This document shows positions 34,426 to 44,563 of a stretch of DNA of 64,000 nt, piece after piece. Each line of letters starts with the position of its first letter. Within the stretch, counting starts at the first letter, position 1. The translations under genes and the position numbers were made by a program. The notes beneath the pieces were generated by a model that worked only from the letters and a program-made list of their open reading frames with translations, did no database searches and was not told the origin of the DNA. The DNA is from SHZI01 sp041396045 (GTDB lineage: Bacteria; Pseudomonadota; Gammaproteobacteria; Steroidobacterales; GCA-2729495): contig JAWKZI010000006.1 in assembly GCA_041396045.1 (NCBI GenBank), positions 62,001 to 126,000 on the forward strand. The letters are read 5' to 3'.

Positions 34426-35204
34426 AAAAGCGTGGGTTGCGACTGTTGGTTATCGTGCCGTTGCTGGCTGCCAGCGCTTGCATAACCACGTCTTCGCGTC
34501 CGCCGCTGGCGCCGGCGTCGCCCGAAGATGCCGCACAGTACAATCTGCAACTGGGCATAAGTTACCTTCGCGACAACAAGTTGCAGGCGGCTCGCGAGAA
34601 GTTCGAGCGAGCGCTCAAGCAGGAACCCAGGCTAGCGACAGCAGAATGGGCGCTGGGCGTGGTGTTCGAGCGACTTGAGGACCCGAAGGGTGCCGAGGTT
34701 CACTATCGGCGGGCACTGGAACTGGATGGATCCGACCCGGATGCCTTGAATGCCATGGCGGTTTTTACCTGCAACTACAAGCAGGACCCCGCAGAAGCCC
34801 TGAAGCTGTTCGATCGCGCGATTGCGGTACCGCTGTCGCGCAAGGTTGCCAACCGCGTCATGCTCTATACCAACGCCGGCACCTGCGCGAAGCAAGTGGA
34901 TCTCGCGCGGTCCGAAGCCTACCTGCGCAAGGCACTGAAGGAAGATCCGCAGTTTGGCGATGCGCTGCTGCAACTCGCCCAGGTGACGCTGGACGAGGGC
35001 AAGCCGCTACAGGCCCGCGGCTTCCTGGAGCGCTACATGGCACAGTCTCCGGCTACGGCAGCAACGCTTTATCTGGGTGCCCGTATCGAGCAAGCGCTTA
35101 ACGACGATACGGCCGCTCGTCACTACAGCGACCGCTTGCGTAACGAATTTCCGGAATCAAACGAAGTGCGGCAGCTTGCCGAACAAGCTCAGTCCCGCAG
35201 TTAG
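34413..35204 (+). CDS. pilF: Type IV pilus biogenesis TPR lipoprotein
   Basis: The protein has 263 residues from a GTG at 34413, overlapping rlmN. The signal sequence has lipobox ASAC (Cys about 25). Six or so TPR units follow: YNLQLGISYLRDNKLQAARE, ATAEWALGVVFERLEDPKGA and DALLQLAQVTLDEGKPLQAR. PilF/PilW is the outer-membrane pilotin that places the PilQ secretin. The position between rlmN and rodZ is the standard one for this gene. No other pilus genes are in the window. Confidence 0.9.
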   Translation: MASLKKRGLRLLVIVPLLAASACITTSSRPPLAPASPEDAAQYNLQLGISYLRDNKLQAAREKFERALKQEPRLATAEWALGVVFERLEDPKGAEVHYRRALELDGSDPDALNAMAVFTCNYKQDPAEALKLFDRAIAVPLSRKVANRVMLYTNAGTCAKQVDLARSEAYLRKALKEDPQFGDALLQLAQVTLDEGKPLQARGFLERYMAQSPATAATLYLGARIEQALNDDTAARHYSDRLRNEFPESNEVRQLAEQAQSRS

Positions 35205-35225
35205 CCGGTTCCGCACGGTTCATAT

Positions 35226-35666
35226 ATGGCAGATGGCAAGAAGGACACGGCCCTGGGACTTGGGGAACGTTTACGTTCGGCCCGCAAGGCGCGCGCGCTT
35301 ACCCTGGAACAGGCGGCCTTCACCCTGAAGATGGACATCTCCATCCTCCGCGCGCTGGAGGACGAGCGCTTCGATGCGCTGGGCGCTCCTGTTTTTGTTC
35401 GCGGCCACCTCAAGGCTTATGCACGGATCCTCGGCCTGTCCGAAGAAGCTGTGCTGGAGGCGTATCGCGCTGCAGATCCCGGCTCGGCGATACCGCCAAA
35501 AGTAACCCGCGAAATCGAGAAACCGTTGACTACCAGTCCAGGGCCACTGGCGATCATGGTCGGCATCGTCCTGGCATTGATCGTCATGGGGCTTATCTAC
35601 ATTCTGGGTTCCGGCAGCGGCTCAATAATCCCTCCAGCCATGACCCCGCCGTCCAGCATCGAATGA
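35226..35666 (+). CDS. rodZ: RodZ-like cytoskeletal protein, short form
   Basis: The protein has 146 residues. An Xre-like helix-turn-helix domain (residues 10–80: GERLRSARKARALTLEQAAF, APVFVRGHLKAYARILGLSE) is followed by one transmembrane helix (LAIMVGIVLALIVMGLIYIL). Only about 20 periplasmic residues remain, so the β-rich C-terminal domain (DUF4115) of longer RodZ is missing. RodZ links MreB to the envelope in rod-shaped cells. The hisS start overlaps its stop as ATGA. ispG, commonly between these genes, is absent here. Confidence 0.87.
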   Translation: MADGKKDTALGLGERLRSARKARALTLEQAAFTLKMDISILRALEDERFDALGAPVFVRGHLKAYARILGLSEEAVLEAYRAADPGSAIPPKVTREIEKPLTTSPGPLAIMVGIVLALIVMGLIYILGSGSGSIIPPAMTPPSSIE

Positions 35667-36975
35667 GCGACACCTTGCAGGCCATTCGCGGCATGGAAGA
35701 CATCCTGCCGCCCGCCAGTGCAACCTGGCAGCACGTCGAGGCCGTACTGCGCGGCTTGCTGCTCGATTTTGGCTACCAGGAAATTCGCGTCCCCATTGTC
35801 GAACAGACGGAACTGTTCCAGAGATCGATAGGGAAGTGACCGACATCGTTGAAAAGGAGATGTATACATTCAACGACCGCAATGGGCTGTCGGTAACCCT
35901 GCGCCCGGAAGCCACCGCCGGCATCGTGCGCGCCTGCATGGAACACGGGCTGATCCGCAACCAGCGCCACAAACTCTTCACCACGGGCCCGATGTTTCGT
36001 TACGAGAAGCCGCAGAAGGGCCGCTACCGGCAATTTCACCAGTTCGATGTTGAGGCTATTGGCTTTGCGGGTCCCGATATTGATGCCGAGCTGCTCATCC
36101 TCCTGAATCGCCTCTGGCGTCAGCTTGGTATTCGCGATGTTGAACTGCAGATCAACACCCTGGGTACGCCTGCGTCCCGGCACAAGTACCGGGCCGACCT
36201 TAGCGAATACTTTCGCGACAATCTGAATCAGCTTGATGACGACAGCCGGCGCCGACTGGACCGAAACCCGCTGCGCATACTCGACAGCAAGAATCCCGAC
36301 CTGCAGACGTTGATCGCTGCGGCTCCGCAATTGACACAGTATCTGGATGACGAATCCGCCGATCACTTTGCCGGGCTGACCAGCCTGTTGACGGATACCG
36401 GAGTGGCGTTTTCGGTAAATCCGCGGCTGGTGCGCGGCCTTGATTACTATGGCAGAACTGTCTTTGAGTGGGTTACAGATCGCCTCGGCAGCCAGGGCGC
36501 GGTGTGTGCGGGTGGCAGGTATGATGGCCTGGTGGCTCATTTGGGCGGCGACGACACACCGGCAATAGGGTTTGCCATTGGTCTGGAGCGACTGGTGGCG
36601 CTGTACGCTTTGGGCGGCATGCCGGTTCCGCCAAGGGCCCCGGACGTCTATGTGGTTGCCGCAGGCGAGGGCACCACTCGCTACGCCTTCCGGATTGCAG
36701 AAGACCTGCGCAATGCGAACCCGCCGTTGCGCGTGGAGATGAATTGCGGTGGTGGCGGGTTCAAGGCCCAGATGAAACGCGCGGATCGCAGTGGCGCGCA
36801 GGTGGCTTTGATCATCGGCGAGGATGAAGTTGCCAGCGGCACAGCGGTTGTGAAGCCGCTGCGTTCGGAATCCGGATCCACAGGGTCCGGCAGCGGCGGC
36901 GATGCAGAAATGGGTCAGCGGAGTGTGGCAACCCCTGAGTTGGCAGCGGCAATCGCCGCGCATCTCGTAAATTGA
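35663..36975 (+). CDS. hisS: Histidyl-tRNA synthetase (one frameshift)
   Basis: The start is the ATG at 35663 (MSDTLQAIRGMEDILPPASA), overlapping the rodZ stop as ATGA. The frame ends too early at IGK* near 35838. Restoring one missing G in the run at 35832–35834 gives RSIGEVTDIVEKEMYTFNDR and a continuous 437-residue class II synthetase. Motif 2 is PMFRYEKPQKGRYRQFHQFD, and the HisRS-specific LVRGLDYYGRTVFEW is present, as is the C-terminal anticodon domain. It charges tRNA-His. Because the gene is essential, the break is probably a base-calling error. Confidence 0.93.
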
Positions 36976-37003
36976 ATGTTGAAGTTATCAGGAATGTATC
37001 AGC

Positions 37004-37705
37004 GTGGCAGATGAATTACTGACAGAACAGCAACAGGCCGAAAACGTCAAACACTGGGTCCAGCAAAATGGCCTGGTTCTGGCTGCCGGCGTTGTGTTGG
37101 GGCTTGGCCTGTTGTTTGGCGTGAATCAGTGGCGCAATTATCAGGAGCGTCACGCAGAACAGGCCTCGGACGTCTATGAATCGCTTCTGCAAGCGGTGCG
37201 CAGCAACCAGGTCAGCCAGGCAGAAACCGGACTGGCAACACTGACTGCCGACTATGGATCTACGCCGTACACCGACCTGGCTCGCATGTCGGTGGCACAT
37301 CTGTATCTGGAGCAGGGCCAGGCTGACCAGGCTGCCGAACTTCTGCGCAAGGTGGTGGATTCAGCGGCAACGACCGAGATTCAGCTTATCGCCCGGTTGC
37401 GCCTGGCGCGGGTTCTGAACCAGCAGGAGAAGTTCGACGAGGCCCTGAAGGTACTGACCGACCCCAAATCTGCAGCCTATGCCCCGGCCTATCACGATGT
37501 ACGCGGCGATGTTTACTTCGCGATGGGCAAGTTCGATGAAGCCCGCAGCCAGTACGAGCAGGCCCTGCACGGTGACGATGCGGCGGTGGTGATCGATCGG
37601 GCCTACGTTGAGGCCAAGCTGGACGATCTTGGCGGTGCTCTGACGCCGGAAGTGACGCCGGAAATGGCATCCAAAGTGACGTCGGACATCAAGGCAGAAA
37701 AATGA
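37004..37705 (+). CDS. yfgM: YfgM-type periplasmic TPR protein
   Basis: The protein has 233 residues from a GTG at 37004. A short cytoplasmic N-terminus (ELLTEQQQAENVKHWVQQNG) is followed by one transmembrane helix and a periplasmic TPR region (YTDLARMSVAHLYLEQGQAD, LIARLRLARVLNQQEKFDEA). YfgM associates with PpiD at the Sec translocon. It is coupled to bamB by an ATGA overlap, as in most gammaproteobacteria. Confidence 0.92.
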   Translation: MADELLTEQQQAENVKHWVQQNGLVLAAGVVLGLGLLFGVNQWRNYQERHAEQASDVYESLLQAVRSNQVSQAETGLATLTADYGSTPYTDLARMSVAHLYLEQGQADQAAELLRKVVDSAATTEIQLIARLRLARVLNQQEKFDEALKVLTDPKSAAYAPAYHDVRGDVYFAMGKFDEARSQYEQALHGDDAAVVIDRAYVEAKLDDLGGALTPEVTPEMASKVTSDIKAEK

Positions 37706-38928
37706 TGACTTTGGCAGCGCTGCATCCGGTTTCGGGGTGGCGTATCAATCGGCTGCAGATCCGCTGGTGGTGGCGTACCTTCCTGATCGCGGCCCTGATG
37801 GTTGTCGTGTTGTTGTCCGTTTCGGGATGCAGCGTATTCGGCGGCAAGGATGATCCGAATCCCCCGGCAGAACTGACAAAATTCAAGCCGACCCTGCGGA
37901 TCAAGAAGGCCTGGCATGCGGGCCTGGGTGCGGAGAGCGAGCATCTGCGGCTGGCGCTTCAGCCGGCGTCCGACGGCTCGCGAATCTTTGCTGCCGCCCA
38001 CGACGGCAAGGTCTCGGCATTCGATGCAGTTAAGGGCAAGCGACTTTGGCGCCGCAAGACCAAGCTGCAACTGTCTGGCGGGCCGGCCACGGACGGCGCC
38101 GTTGTTGTGATCGGGTCCAGCAATGGTGAAGTAGTGGCGCTGAATACCGAAGATGGTACGGAGCGCTGGCGGCACAGCGTTTCCAGTGAAGTGCTGGCGG
38201 CACCGGTGCTGGCCGATGGGCTGGCGCTGGTGCGCACCGTTGATGGCAAGCTTACGGCACTCGAGTTGACTGACGGCACACAGCGCTGGTTTGTTCAGCA
38301 GATCATGCCCAGGCTCACGGTACGCGGCACGGGTGCGCCGGTTGTCATCAAGAACACCGTTTATTGCGGTTTTGACAACGGCAGGCTTGCCTCGTACGCA
38401 CTGGCCGATGGCTCCGAGGGATGGGACGTATTGCTGGACCCGCCGGCTGGCCGCACCGAGATCGAACGCCTGTCGGATATCAACTCCACCGTTCGGGCGA
38501 TTGGTGACGACCTCTACGTCGTCGGCTATCGCGGTCAGGTTTCGGCAGTCGCAGCCGAATCCGGTCAGGCGCTGTGGTCGCAGGATGTCCCGAGCTATGA
38601 AGGCCTCGCGGTAGATTTGCAAAACGTGTATGTATCCGGCTCGCACAGCGAACTGTTTGCCCTGTCCCGGCACACAGGTACCGAGGCGTGGAAGCAGGAG
38701 GTAGTGAAGAACCGCGACATCTCCGGGCCGGCTGCTTTCAAAAACTCCGTGGTCGTTGGTGATTTTGAGGGCTACGTACACTTCTTCGACGCAACTACCG
38801 GGGACCTGCAGGCGCGTGTGCGTGCCGGTGGCGACCGCGTGACCTCTCCGCCACTGGTCGTCAATGAAATGATCTACGTGCAAACCGACGGCGGCGATCT
38901 CACAGCGTTCCGGCAGATCGACAAGTAG
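37702..38928 (+). CDS. bamB: Outer-membrane assembly lipoprotein BamB
   Basis: The protein has 408 residues. A long signal sequence ends in lipobox VSGC (Cys about 44). An eight-bladed PQQ-type propeller then follows with repeats such as AFDAVKGKRLWRRK, VALNTEDGTERWRH and ALSRHTGTEAWKQE. It is part of the BAM complex that inserts β-barrel proteins. The gene sits between yfgM and der, its usual site, and its ATG overlaps the yfgM stop. Confidence 0.95.
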   Translation: MMTLAALHPVSGWRINRLQIRWWWRTFLIAALMVVVLLSVSGCSVFGGKDDPNPPAELTKFKPTLRIKKAWHAGLGAESEHLRLALQPASDGSRIFAAAHDGKVSAFDAVKGKRLWRRKTKLQLSGGPATDGAVVVIGSSNGEVVALNTEDGTERWRHSVSSEVLAAPVLADGLALVRTVDGKLTALELTDGTQRWFVQQIMPRLTVRGTGAPVVIKNTVYCGFDNGRLASYALADGSEGWDVLLDPPAGRTEIERLSDINSTVRAIGDDLYVVGYRGQVSAVAAESGQALWSQDVPSYEGLAVDLQNVYVSGSHSELFALSRHTGTEAWKQEVVKNRDISGPAAFKNSVVVGDFEGYVHFFDATTGDLQARVRAGGDRVTSPPLVVNEMIYVQTDGGDLTAFRQIDK

Positions 38929-38940
38929 CGGCATCCGGAC

Positions 38941-40373
38941 GTGCTGCCAGTTCTAGCATTGGTCGGCCGCCCGAATGTCGGCAAATCCACCCTGTTCAAT
39001 GTACTGACCGGGACGCGCGATGCGCTGGTAGCGGATTTCCCCGGTCTCACGCGCGACCGTCTCTACGGTTACGCAACCCTCGTCGGTCAACAGTTCATTG
39101 TTATTGATACCGGCGGCCTGGGTGCAAACATTGATGCCGACAATACTGGCCTCAAGGCCCTGATCGAGCGCCAGGTCGCGTACGCGATCTCGGAAGCCGA
39201 TGTTGTCGTGTTGCTGGTCGAGGCCGCTCCCGGTCCGCTGCCCGACGATCACGCCATCGTTGAGAGACTGCGGAAGTCCGGCAAGCCAGTGGTTCTGGCG
39301 ATAAACAAGGCCGAGGGGCGCGAGCCCCTGCAACTTGCTGCCGCCTTTTACGAGTTGGGACTTGGTGAACCGCTCGCCATCTCTGCCCTCAAGGGTGACC
39401 GGCTTGGCGCTCTCGGCAGCCGGATCAAGGACCGGCTGCCAAAGTCGGAGCCACAGTCAACGCCTGAATCAGGGTTGGCGCCGATCGAGGATGAAGCGCG
39501 GCCAGCCCTGACCGGTACGCGTCTGGCGGTTATCGGCCGTCCGAATGTGGGCAAGTCCACGCTGATCAACCGCTATCTGGGCGAGGAGCGATTGCTTACC
39601 TCCGACGAGGCCGGCACCACCCGCGACAGCATCCAGGTGGCATTCCGCCATGCCGATCGCGATTTCGTGCTGTGGGACACCGCCGGCATCCGTCGCAAGG
39701 CACGAGTCGATGAAATGATCGAGCGCTTCAGCATCGTCAAATCGCTGCAGGCACTGGAAGAGGCCGATGCGGTGCTGGTGCTGCTGGATGCACGAACAGG
39801 CGTTACCGAGCAGGACGTGTCCCTGATTGGCCTCGCTCTGGAGCGGGGTCGGGCGCTGACCATTGGTATCAACAAATGGGATCGACTGCCCAGTGATCAG
39901 CGAGCACAGGTACGCAGTGATCTGGATCGTCGTTTGCCGTTCCTGGACTTTGCCGATGTGCATTTCATCTCGGCCCTGCACGGCACGGCCATCTACGACT
40001 TGCTGGAAAGTGGTAGGCGCGCGGCGAATGCGGCCGTCCGGGAGCTGCCGACGCCGGTATTGAACCGGATGCTCAAGGATGCTGTACAGGCTTATCCCAC
40101 GCCGGTCGCCCACAATCGACGCATCAAGCTGACTTATGCCCATCAGGGAGGCCGTCGGCCACCACTGATCGTGATTCACGGCAACCAGACCGATGCGCTG
40201 CCGGATAACTACCGGCGCTATCTGGTCGGCTTTTTTCGCAAGGCATTTCGTCTGCAGGGGACGCCGATCAGGCTCGAACTGCGGACCGGAAACCCTTTGC
40301 CGGTCGACGCAACAAGCTGACGCCCCGCCAGATTAAGAGTCGCGATCGTATCCGTGGCAAGAAGCGCAACTGA
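38941..40373 (+). CDS. der: Ribosome-assembly GTPase Der (late frameshift)
   Basis: This double GTPase for 50S assembly starts at the GTG at 38941. G domain 1 has GRPNVGKSTLFN and DTGGLGANI; G domain 2 has GRPNVGKSTLIN and WDTAGIRRKARV. A KH-like C-terminal domain follows. The visible frame stops at 40320 after NPLPVDATS. If a missing T in the run at 40296–40298 is restored, the sequence reads NPFAGRRNKLTPRQIKSRDR…RGKKRN and ends at 40373. This is the basic LTPxQ tail that Der proteins have. I therefore place the true end at 40373 (477 residues). Confidence 0.92.
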
Positions 40374-40448
40374 ACCATATCCATATAACCAATCGATGGA
40401 GACTCTGCGCGCCGGACGTGGCGCTCCGGTTGGCATAATTCGGGCCCT

Positions 40449-41553
40449 ATGATGGCAGCACGCAAACTTCTGCAGATCCCCGGGCAATTCGCCATGCGTC
40501 GGGGCGGCACCCTCGATAGTCCGGTGATCGCATACGAGACCTGGGTGAACTCAATGCGGCACGCGACAACACCATCCTGATTTTTACCGGCATGTCGCCA
40601 TCGGCGCACGCGACTCGTCGCCCGAAGATCCGTCGTCGGGCTGGTGGGAAAGGATGGTGGGCCCGTCGCGGCCCATCGATACGCAGCGCTACTTTGTCAT
40701 GTGCGTCAATTCACTGGGTAGCTGTTTTGGCTCCACCGGGCCGGCATCGGTGGACCCGGCTACCGGCCAGGCTTACGGGATTTCGTTTCCGGTACTAGCC
40801 TTGAGGACGTGGCCAACGCCGGCAAGCCTGCTGGTGGATCACTTCGACATTTCCCGGCTGCACACCGTAGTTGGTCCTCCATGGGTGGCATGACGACCCT
40901 GCCTTTGCCATTCAGCATCCCGACATGGTGCGCAACCTGGCCTTGCTGTCGACAGCCGCCCGGGCCTTGACCATTTTCCATTGCCGTCCGCTCGCTGCAG
41001 CGGGAGATGATCCGGCGCGATCCAGCCTGGAATAACGGCAACTATGCCAGTGGGCCGACGGCGGGTTTCCAGCCCGATTATCGGTATGCGCCTGGCGCGC
41101 AAACTCGGGATGGTGACTTACCGGTCAGCCCGCGAGTGGGAAAAGCGTTTCGGTCGGGAGCGCATAGCCGAAGAACGCCAAACCGGTGACGCCTTCGGGC
41201 TGGATTTTGAGGTCGAGTCCTACCTGGAAAATCATGCCAACAAATTCATCGGTCAATTTGACGCCAACTGTTATCTGTATCTGTCGCGCGCCAGCGACCT
41301 GTTCGACGTCGCCGAACATGGTGGTTCGGTGACCGCCGGGCTGGGCAAGATCCGCGCCGAGCGCGTTCTGGTCGTTGGTGTGGAAACCGATATCCTGTTT
41401 CCGATCGCCCAGCAGCGCGAACTGGCCTCCGGTCTGGATGCCCGCAACCGCGAGGTCCATCTGGTCGAGTTGCCGTCAATCCAGGGTCACGATTCATTTC
41501 TGGTCGACATGGATCGGTTCAGACCGGTCGTCGCCTCCTTCTTCGGCACCTGA
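40449..41553 (+). pseudogene. metX: MetX-family homoserine/serine O-acyltransferase, many frameshifts
   Basis: The coding signal from ATG 40449 to 41553 matches an α/β-hydrolase acyltransferase of about 368 codons, but it changes frame at least five times before about 41040. Pieces in order are RRGGTLDSPVIAYETW, DNTILIFTGMSP, SSGWWERMVGPSRPIDTQRY, NSLGSCFGSTGPASVDPATG, the nucleophile region near 40885–40900 (expected SMGG, seen split), then an intact frame with the catalytic Asp (GVETDILFP) and His (IQGHDSFLVD). GSCFGSTGP is reminiscent of the serine O-succinyltransferase branch described in Xanthomonas relatives. The total length is normal, so sequence errors are more likely than decay. Confidence 0.75.
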
Positions 41554-41616
41554 CGCCAACTCCGACCCCACAACTGCCTTCAGCGATGCTTGATCTCTGT
41601 TGCACTCCACAACGCA

Positions 41617-41698
41617 GCGGCAGCGTGGCGGGTGTCTTGTCGGCCGAAAGGGGCGTGCCGCACGCCAGGACGACAAGATTTCCCCGCCGGGATGCCGC
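41617..41698 (-). repeat. Fold-back element, copy B
   Basis: This is an inverted second copy of the element at 28971–29050, 82 bp, 41 bp after the reconstructed xseA stop. Read on the minus strand it has the same arms GCGGCA/TGCCGC, GGCGGG/CCCGCC and GGCGTG-CGG-CACGCC. The middle stem is CTTGTCGTCC against GGCCGACAAG. Relative to copy A, four pairs changed on both sides and one became a mismatch. Confidence 0.8.
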
Positions 41699-41739
41699 GT
41701 GTGCAGAGTGAAACAGATCAAGCGACGTTGAAGCTGCTT

Positions 41740-43088
41740 CTATCGGACGGTGGCCTTGATTTCCCCGACGGCAACGCGGGCCGTGATGTGATCGCCGGTC
41801 TGAAGCTGCGCGGCGCTGCGGACCGACGGCGCCGGCTTCGTCGAGCACAATGGCATAGCCGCGTTCCAGGGTCTTGAGGGGACTCACCGTGTGCAAAGCG
41901 GCCGCTCAGCACCGCAAGGCGGGTGGCAGGGACCGCCAGTCGCGAACGCAGTGCCGATGCCAGGCGTTGGCGTGCGGTGGCCACACGCGTACTGCCAATG
42001 GCGATCCGGGTGGCGGGAGACAGGGCACGCAGGCGTGCAGTCGCGGTGTGGATCCGCAGCCGATCCAGTGCCAGCCGATTGCGCAGGGCGAGTGCGAGTT
42101 GACCCCCGCAATTCATCCAGTCGTTGTGCATGTTGACGCAACTGAACACCAGGATGGCAGCGGTCCAGGCGGGCCGCAGGGGTGCGCCATGCGGTGAGCA
42201 GGGTATCCACCGCCGGCTGACGGCCAGCTTGAGGTCGCGTTCGAGCTTTTCCACGCGGCGCAGCCAGTCGTGGCTGTCGGGAACCACCAGTTCGGCAGCG
42301 CCGGACGGTGTGGGCGCGCGAAGATCGGCCACCAGGTCGGCAATCGTCACATCGACCTCATGGCCAACGCCGGAAACCACCGGGATCGGGCAGGCAGCGA
42401 TGGCACGCGCCACCATCTCTTCGTTGAAAGCCCACAGGTCTTCCAGTGAGCCACCGCCGCGCGCCACGATCAGCACATCGCATTCCGCGCGCCGGGCCGC
42501 TGATTCCAGTGCATTGACGATGTCGAACTTCGCCTGCTCACCCTGCACCTGCACCGGATAGATGAGGACCGGGATGGCCGGGAAGCGTCGCTTGAGGATC
42601 TGCAGCACATCGCGGATTGCGGCACCGCTGGGCGAGGTCACGACACCAATTCGGCGGGGCAGACGCGGCAGCTCCTGCTTGCGGGCTTCATCAAAGAGAC
42701 CTTCGGCGGCCAGGCGCTGCTTGAGTTCTTCGAGGCGGCGGCGCAGCAGGCCTTCGCCGGCTGGTTCCAGGTGCTCCACAATCAGCTGGTAGGCGCCGCG
42801 AGGCTCATAAATACTCACCCGGCCGCGAGCCAGCACCTTTAGCCCGTTGGCCACGGGCACCTCGGTGCGCGACCCCCGGCTGCCGCCACCTCTGCTGCGG
42901 AACAGGGCGCAGCTGATCTGGGCGCGATCATCTTTCAGCGAAAAATACAGGTGGCGGACGCCGGCCGAGCCAGGTTGGAGATTTCGCCCTCTACCCACAG
43001 GGTTGGCAGGTCCTGCTCCAGAAGCTGGCGCACCATCCGGTTGAGCTGGGGAGACCGTCAGGACCTGTTTGTCGGGGGCGGGTGCCAT
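41740..43088 (-). CDS. xseA: Exodeoxyribonuclease VII large subunit (several frameshifts)
   Basis: The start is the ATG at 43088 (MAPAPDKQVLTVS). One extra C near 43045 and a missing G near 42966 hide the OB-fold segment QLNRMVRQLLEQDLPTLWVE; this appears when the frame is corrected. The catalytic core is intact: RRIGVVTSPSGAAIRDVLQI, DVLIVARGGGSLEDLW and SGVGHEVDVTIADLVADLRA. The coiled-coil region (42210–41900) and the end switch frame again. The normal C-terminus SPLKTLERGYAIVLDEAG followed by GDHITARVAVGEIKATVR stops at 41740. The enzyme degrades single-stranded DNA with XseB. Confidence 0.85.
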
Positions 43089-43133
43089 GCTGGCAGTTTA
43101 CGGCCTTCCGCGCCGCGTACCATGACGCGTCTT

Positions 43134-44563
43134 ATGCGGATACCACGACGCCCTGACGTTTGATGACGTCCTTCCAGCCAGCGTATTCGGAGATCCTGCC
43201 CCGGGACGCCAGCCTGCTCACCCATGTGACCCGCGACATCACCCTGAACATCCCCATTCTGTCCGCAGCGATGGACTCCGTGACGGAAGGCCGCCTGGCC
43301 ATCGCACTGGCCCAGGAGGGCGGGCTGGGTATCGTCCACAAGAACATGAGTCCGGCCGACCAGGCCCGCCAGGTGGCGCAGGTCAAGAAGTACGAGAGCG
43401 GCATCGTTCACGATCCGATCACGGTGCGTCCGGACCAGACCATCCAGGAAGTGCTGGATATCACGCGCGCCCACCATTTCTCCGGGATGCCGGTGGTGGA
43501 TCGGGACGCACAGTGGGTATCGTGACCAATCGCGACCTGCGCTCGAGACCCGCCTGGACGCGCCGGTGTCGTCGGTGATGACGCCTGAGGACCGCTGGTT
43601 ACGGTCCCGTGAAGGTGCCGACAAGAAGGAAGTGCTGGGCTGCACAAACATCGCATAGAGAAAGTCCTGGTCGTTGCCGGTGAACAATCAGCTACGCGGC
43701 ATGATCACCGCCAAGGACTTCCAAGCGAAGGACTACCCGTGGGCCTCAGGGACAGCCGCGGTGCCTGGTCGGCGCGGCAGTGGGTACCGGCAGTGACACC
43801 AACGAACGCGTCAGGGGCACTGGTTGAAGCGGGTGTGGATCTGCTCATCGTCGACACGGCTCACGGCCACTCGAAGGGCGTGCTCGACCGTATCCGCGCC
43901 ATCGAAGGAATATCCCCACGTGCAGGTGTGGACATCCGTTACCGCCGAGGCTGCCAAGGCGCTGGTCGCGGCGGGCGCCGATGGCGTCAAGGTTGGTGTG
44001 GGTCCAGTTCTATCTGCACCACACGCATCGTTGCTGGTGTCGTGTGCCGCAGATCAGTGCTGTCGCGAATGTTGCGGCGGCACTGGAAGGAACCGGCGTG
44101 CCGATAATCGCCGACGGCGGTATCCGTTACTCCGGCGATCTTGCAAGGCCATTGCCGCTGGCGCTGCACGATGATCGGCGGACTGGTTTGCCGGGCACCG
44201 AAGAGGCGCCGGGTGAAGTCGAGCTATATCAGGGCCGCTCTTACAAGTCGTACAGGGGCATGGGGTCGCTGGGCGCAATGGCCCAGCGCCATGGCTCTCG
44301 ACCGCTATTTTCAGGATGCTTCGGAAGGGGCTGGAAAAGCTGGTTCGAAGGCATCGAAGGCCGCGTGCCCTACAAGGGCGGGATGGCCAAGATCGTGGTT
44401 CAGCTGGTTGGCGGGTTGCGCGCGGCGATGGGTTACACCGGCTGCAGCAGCATCGAGGAGATACCACCACCCATTTTGTGCGCATTACCGGCGCTGGCAT
44501 GTGAGAGTCTGTGCGCGATGTAACGATGACCAAGGAGCCGCCCAATTACCGACGGACACCTGA
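43134..44563 (+). pseudogene. guaB: Inosine-5′-monophosphate dehydrogenase, heavily frameshifted
   Basis: The first step of GMP synthesis. From ATG 43134 (MRIPRRPD) the IMPDH sequence is visible in pieces: PAYSEILPRDASLLTHVT, ILSAAMDSVTEGRLAIALAQ, a CBS region (ITVRPDQTIQEVLDI), the catalytic loop SICTTRIVAGV near 44010–44035, IIADGGIRYSGD, then YKGGMAKIVVQLVGGLRAAM, and an end like TMTKEPPNYRR. I count at least ten frame changes between 43145 and 44490, mostly single missing bases. Total length is near normal (about 480 codons). The following guaA is intact. Consensus errors explain this better than a pseudogene, so function cannot be judged. The end is approximate. Confidence 0.8.

Noticed and set aside
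38941..40320. der ending at 40320
   Set aside because: The family's basic LTPxQ tail follows in the next frame to 40373, so the early stop is due to a missing T.
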